DNA of 15,614 bases from assembly GCA_026770595.1 (NCBI GenBank), contig MU634107.1:1-15614 (forward strand), given 5' to 3'. Position numbers and translations under genes: made by a program. Source of the stretch: Ochromonadaceae sp. CCMP2298 (Eukaryota; Sar; Synurophyceae; Ochromonadales; Ochromonadaceae). Shown here piece after piece: positions 7,501 through 13,500 of the stretch (its first letter is position 1; each line of letters starts with the position of its first letter). Below the pieces are notes generated by a model. That model was given only the letters and a program-made list of their open reading frames with translations. It ran no database searches and was not told the DNA's origin.

Positions 7501-10500
7501 GTGAAACCCGCTGAAGGAGTGCAGGAAGGGGGCAGCCGTGACGAGCAGTGTGGGAGGCGCATGTGGGTTGGAGAGGGCGGTGGCGGTGGCGGTTGCTGCG
7601 GAGACAGGATTGACCCAGTTGGGGGATAGCTCCATGTCTTCAACCACATCCAACAGTAATATATCCGACAGTACACTGAGCGCCGCGAATCTTGTGCGTC
7701 TGGAGGCATCCGTTACGAACAGTAGGTGCATCGTGGCGGCGGTGGCGGTCAGGCCCTCTCTGACATATGGGGGGCTTAGGGGCCCCAGGAGGCACTTCAG
7801 AGAACTGATCATCTGGTAGACCAATCTAGCAGAGAGGTCAGAGGTCTCCGGCGGACCTGCGTCGTACACCACCTTGACGTGGATAGGGGACAGTGCGCGG
7901 GAGTAGTACTTGTACTGCGCTAGCATCCCGTCGAAGCCCTCCTTAACGTAGGAGACCCTGGTGCGCACATTCAGCGGGCACGAGCCTATCAGCAGAGGGA
8001 ACAACACAGCCCTTCCGTTGCCCTTGGAGGCATTGACTTGACTATCCATCACCCCGTTCATAAACACCTTGATTTTCTTCTGCTCCACGATCACCGCCAG
8101 GTGCGTCCACACGCCCTGGGGCACGCTGGCCTCTGTCGAAATACGATCGAATTCGTTATTGTGCCCGAAGAGGATGTCGATCTTCCCATCGGAGCGCAGC
8201 AGCACCAGTGGCCAGGCGTCGTTATGGGACACCTTGCCGGTGATAAAGGAGTGCTTCGAGGGGGACTTTTTGGCCACTAGCAACCAGCAGGCGATCGTGA
8301 AGTCCACGCCTTTGTAGTTGTTCAGCAGCTTCTCCCCTTGCACTACGAAGCCCTCCACTGTGCGACAGAACTCCCTAGGCTTGGTGATGAGGTCCTGACA
8401 CCTCCTTCGACTCCCCTCTTTCTGCTTCTGGTCCTTGCCGTCCAGGCTCATCCTAGACACCTCCTCTGACAGTGCGTCTGATCGCATCGACTCTAGTCTA
8501 GAGGCCTGGCAGCTGCATACCAACTCGTTGTGCAAGGAGAGCAGCTGCGCACACAGGTGGGGCCTGCCACTAAGAGACTGGTGCGTGCAGGCCTGCAGGA
8601 AGCACAGCAGCACATGGGAGGTGCGGCGGTAGGCAGCGTTGCGCTCTCTCACCACCGACCCCTTCTTGGAAACCTTCTCTTCCACCTCCACGGCCGGTAT
8701 GCAGTTGCTGAGCGCTACCAGCAAAGCCTTGAGGATTGGTAGCGGGATAGGGGGATCGCGGTCTGGAGTCATGCACAGCTGCAGAAAGCGCACGGAGCTG
8801 GACAGCAACTGCAGGTCGTAGTGGGAGAAGACCCCGGGGGACAGGGCGAAGAGGGTGGTTTGCCGGACCAGGTGCTGCTGCAGTGAGCGGGAGGCAGACT
8901 GATCCCTGTGCAGCGCGCCCTCTGCGCAGCACCGCACTGCAGAGGAGGAGGGAAATCGCTCCATCATGGCGCTGTGTGCCTCTCCCCTCTCCCTCAGTGC
9001 GCCGATCAGTACCGTCAGCACATCGCATTTGAGGCTGTTGGCGGTAAGCCCCTCTAACAGCCCCTGAACGGTGCTCAGCCCTACAGCACAGTTCTCTGCA
9101 CTCTGCGTGGCCTCCCCAAAGCACCTCAGCACCCTCCCAACCCTCGCACAGAGCTCCTCCTCCTCAGGCACAACAGATAGGTCATTTGTGACCAGATCGA
9201 CCGCCGCGGAGACGAAGATCACAGCGCTGGGGACTAACTGCCTCGCTCTCAGGCGCCAGCAGGACCGCCACCGGGCCGCGCACACGACCAGCATTATAGC
9301 GCGGCGCCACAGCGTCCTAGCGCGCTTGCCCTCTTTGCCGAGGCGGGGCAAGGGCAGGGGCGCGCAGTGCGTGAGCTTCAGCTGCCCGCGCACGATCACG
9401 CTGCTAAATATGTCCACCACACGGCTTATCCTGGCCAACAGATGCGTCCAGCTGCCGCTGCTGGAGACCAGAGCTGAGCGGCGGCTGTGCAGGCGCTTGG
9501 TGAAGCGGGCGATGGCGCGGAAGGCTTGCGAACGCGCCCAGGGATCGACAGGGACAGGGACAGTAGAGATAGAGGCGCCAGTAGGGAGAGTAGCAGATAC
9601 GGCTAGGGGTAGGGGTAGGGCGAGGGGCATGCCGCTGAGGTGCACCACTGCCTGCAGCAGAGCCTCCTCTATTCCCAAGAACAGCTGCATACTTATCTGC
9701 GCGCTGCTCTTGCTGGGACTGGGGCTCTGGTGGCTCTGTCCCTGTGTGAGCATCTTGTACACCGCGTCGTGCGTCTTCTCTCTCTCCCTGAAGGACCCGC
9801 ACAGAGCCACCAACTCCGAAGGCCGCTCCATCTCCGCCCGCTCCTGCTCCCCCCGCACGTACTCTATCGTGTCGCCGTTTGTGGGAGGGGCGTAGCATAT
9901 GAAGCGCCACACATCGTGGTACACGATTCGCTGCATCTTCAGGGAGCATAGCTCCTCCGGCTCGTCTCTGCTCAGCACATAGGCACGAGGCTCGTTGCGC
10001 GTCAGCCCCCCCCTTGCTATAGGCAGGGCGCACGCACGTGCTGAGGGCGGGTTGACCATTACTGCTGCCATTTTGGAAATAAAGGTGGTTGATAGTTTGA
10101 TCAGTCGGAACCACCAGGATATCTGCTGGGGGTCTCTTTTTGACTGAAACAGCTCATCCGAGAAGGCCTCTGCTTCAGATTCCCCCTTGGGTATCTCGGC
10201 CCCTGCACGCGCTGTATCGGCCTCTGAGGGACTCACACCGGGCCGCTTGTCCACCGCCGAGCTAGCGACACTCTTGGCGCTCACCATGGCAGTGGTGATG
10301 ACATTGCGAGCTTGCGTCTGTCCCTCCTGTCTCGGCCCGATGAGCTGCAGCCTCTGCACTAGCAGCGCGAGGTCGGGTGTGACCTCCAGCATCAGACATC
10401 CGTACTTAGTAAACGCGATGCCGTAGATGAGGATGGAGGGCAGAATGGACGGTATGATGGTGCCGTACCGCAGCAGGCCCAGCACCTCGTCGCTCTGGGG

Positions 10501-13500
10501 CTGTGACAGCACGTAGTCCACCAGCCTCGTGGCGTCCTGCAGCACCTCTCTGATGATACCCACACCCAGGCTGAACAGCTCTGCGTGTGCCTTGGCATCC
10601 CCCAATCTCAGGGGAGGCTCTGCAACTGGGGGTGCTGCGGCGAATATGATCGGCACTGCGCATTTTATGAAGTTCGAGACACAGTGGTCCAGCACTGAGA
10701 TTAGCCTGCGCACCTCTGAGGTGTGGCGGTTCTTCAAGCTGTGCATGGAGAAGTGTCCGTAGAGGGCCAACATGTGTCCGAACACCTTCAGTGCGTGCAG
10801 CTTTGAGGTCTGGAACAGGCGCACGACGTTGTCTGAAGAGCGGTAGGCGGCGGTGAATAGCGTTAGCATGCGCAGACAGGGGGAGGACACGCTGGGGTGT
10901 GTGCTGGGCGTGGGTGTGGGTATGGTAGACCCCCTCAGGAGAGAGAAAAACTCCCCCACTAGGGCAGGCGAGGGCAATAGCAGGTCGTGGCATTGCGCGA
11001 AGCTGCCCGCGATGTCAGTCAGGATTGCCTGATACTTGGGGTTCTGCTGCTGGTCTGGCGTGACGGCGAAGTAGAGGGTGAGCAGCTTGCGCCGCAATTG
11101 GGACAGGGACCTGCACACGCCCTCCTCTACACCCGCCCCATCGCCCACCTCTATGCCTATGCTCAGACACTCTTCCAGCGTGCTCACTATTTTGGAGGCC
11201 TCTGTCTCTGCCTCTGTAGGGGGTCTCTTCTCCAACAGCTGCTGCATATAGCCCAGGTCATCGTCTTCAAACCCCGACGCTACTGACTTGGACAGGCACA
11301 GGGCCAGGCAGTCTCCGTGTGTGCGCAGCAGCAGTGCCGTCATGCGCACTAGCTTCAGTGTGAAGTCTAGCGCTTCCTCGAAGGATATGGGCAGCTTTGC
11401 GCCTGCTGTGTCCTCCAGCACACCAGAGCATAGGTGCAGCATAGACACTACGCTCGAGAGCACGTTGGCTACCCAGTGTAGAGAGGCAGAAGCTGATAGT
11501 GATACTGGTGCTGATGTAGGGGCAGACGGGGCAGTGGGAGTCTCGACTGGGGCGAAGCAGGCTAGTGTGTCTACATGGTTCAGCAGGAAAAGCAGCAGTT
11601 CCCGTATAGAGGTGCGGCTGCGCCTTTCGAAGGTGAAGGGAACGATGACCGAGGACACCTTGGAGGACGAGACGATACCGGTCAGCAGAGCAGTGTCCTT
11701 CATCAGCACGGCGTGGGGGGAGGGGGCGTCAGTGAGCGTGCCTTCTAGGGGGTCACAGAGTCCCACACTTACGCCTGCCGCCTCCACCACATCTGTCACA
11801 CTCAGACCCCCAGACAGCTTCACCCCAACGGCTACCGGCGCGGTGGTCAGCACGATGGTGTGGTAGAAGCCTGCTGCTACGGAGAGAATCCGCTGCCCAA
11901 CGAAGTCGTCCACTGGGTGCGGTGAGTGTCGTTCCTCCTGGTCCCCGGTAGCCAACTGTCCATGGTTGTTGCGCCCGAACACGTACAGCATGCCGTTGGC
12001 AGTGATGACTACTGAGTGGTAGCAGCCCGCAGAGACCATGCGCACACCCTTGTCTCTCAGGGTGCCTATGGCGGTGCAGCTGTACACCTTGGGCTGCGCA
12101 TGACCCAGTCCCAACTGCCCGTAGTCGTTTCGACCGAAACCTGCGACGATTCCGGAGTTAGACAGGATCAGCGTGTGGTAGTAGCCGCAGCAGACTTGCA
12201 CGATCTGCTCGATCTCGGGGTGCCCGCCGATCTCCGTGAATATCTTCACATTGGAGCTGTTCTCTATGCCCAACTGACCGTAGTCGTTTTTGCCACACAC
12301 GAAGGCCGCACCGGAGGAAGTGGCAGCGACGGTATGGAACTGGCCGCAGGAGATGGATACAATGCCTTTGGGACAGCTAATGACCGTCTGGGGGGTCTTC
12401 TTGTCCACAGTGTCTCCGTGGCCTAGCTGTCCGGAGTCGTTGCGTCCGCAAGAGTAGAGGGAGCCATCAGCGCAGAGCATCACGCTGTGGTGGTAGCTGC
12501 AGGCTGCCAGCACCACGCGTCGGGAGAGCAGTCCGCGAATCGGGCGCGGGGTTGACTCGCTGGTGGTGCTGCCCAGACCCAGCTGGCCGCGGTAGTTGTA
12601 CCCAAAGGAGAAGATCTTGCCCTCTCGCGTGACAGCTAGTGTGTGTTCGCAGCCGTTGTACACGTGCACCTGCGCGATCTCCTCTCCCTCTAGGGCCGCC
12701 ACGACTGTAGGCTGTCGCACCTGCTGGGTCGACCCCATGCCGCACTGGCCGTTGTCGTTGTACCCCGCTGTGTAGAGCTTGCCCTCCTGTGTGACGAACA
12801 GAGAGTGCTCGTTGCCCGCCCCTATAGAGACCACCCTCTTGTCGTCTAGACACGAGACCTTCGCAAAGGACTTGCGCATCGTAGAGTCGCCCATGCCCAA
12901 CTCCCCGTAAGAATTCTGCCCACACGACCACACATAGCTTGACACGGACTGAGCTTCAGCCGGCCGCGCGCGTGTGTACTGACTCACCAATGCGGGTATA
13001 GGTGATACCACGGGCTCGCCCTTGTCCTCCAGCGCAACCACCGCGCAGCCATCGTGCAGCACCTTCAGCACCGGCTTGGGCACTCTCACCAGTGCTCGGA
13101 GAGACTCTCGAAACTCCTGCATGCTCTTCTTATGCCTCGCCCCTAGGTCTACGGACTTCGCACTCCAGGAGGGGTCAACCAAGTCAGGCACCGCTCCTTC
13201 CTCTCCGTTGTTCCCATTGTTACCCCCGCCTTTCTTGCTCACACGGGGGGGGGAGAGGCCCTGGTTGGGGGTGCGGGCGTGCTGCGCGAAGGAGGGGTTG
13301 GCAGTGATGTAACTCTCCAGCTCCTGTGCGGGGTACAGGTTGGGATCCAGGATCTCCTGAATGCCCCTAGCTTCGGCCTTGCCCTTACCCACCAATTTGC
13401 GGTCCACTTTGTCCCCCTTTTCCGGTAACTTGGGCCCCCAGGACTTGAGGTTGCTTGATGAGTTGCTGTGCTGGCCGCTCGTCAGCGTCCCGGCAGTGGC

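Noticed and set aside
9071-9895. 274-codon + strand ORF antisense to the ligase
   Set aside because: It lies wholly inside the ligase coding region, has no domain-like features, and is expected from GC-rich antisense sequence.
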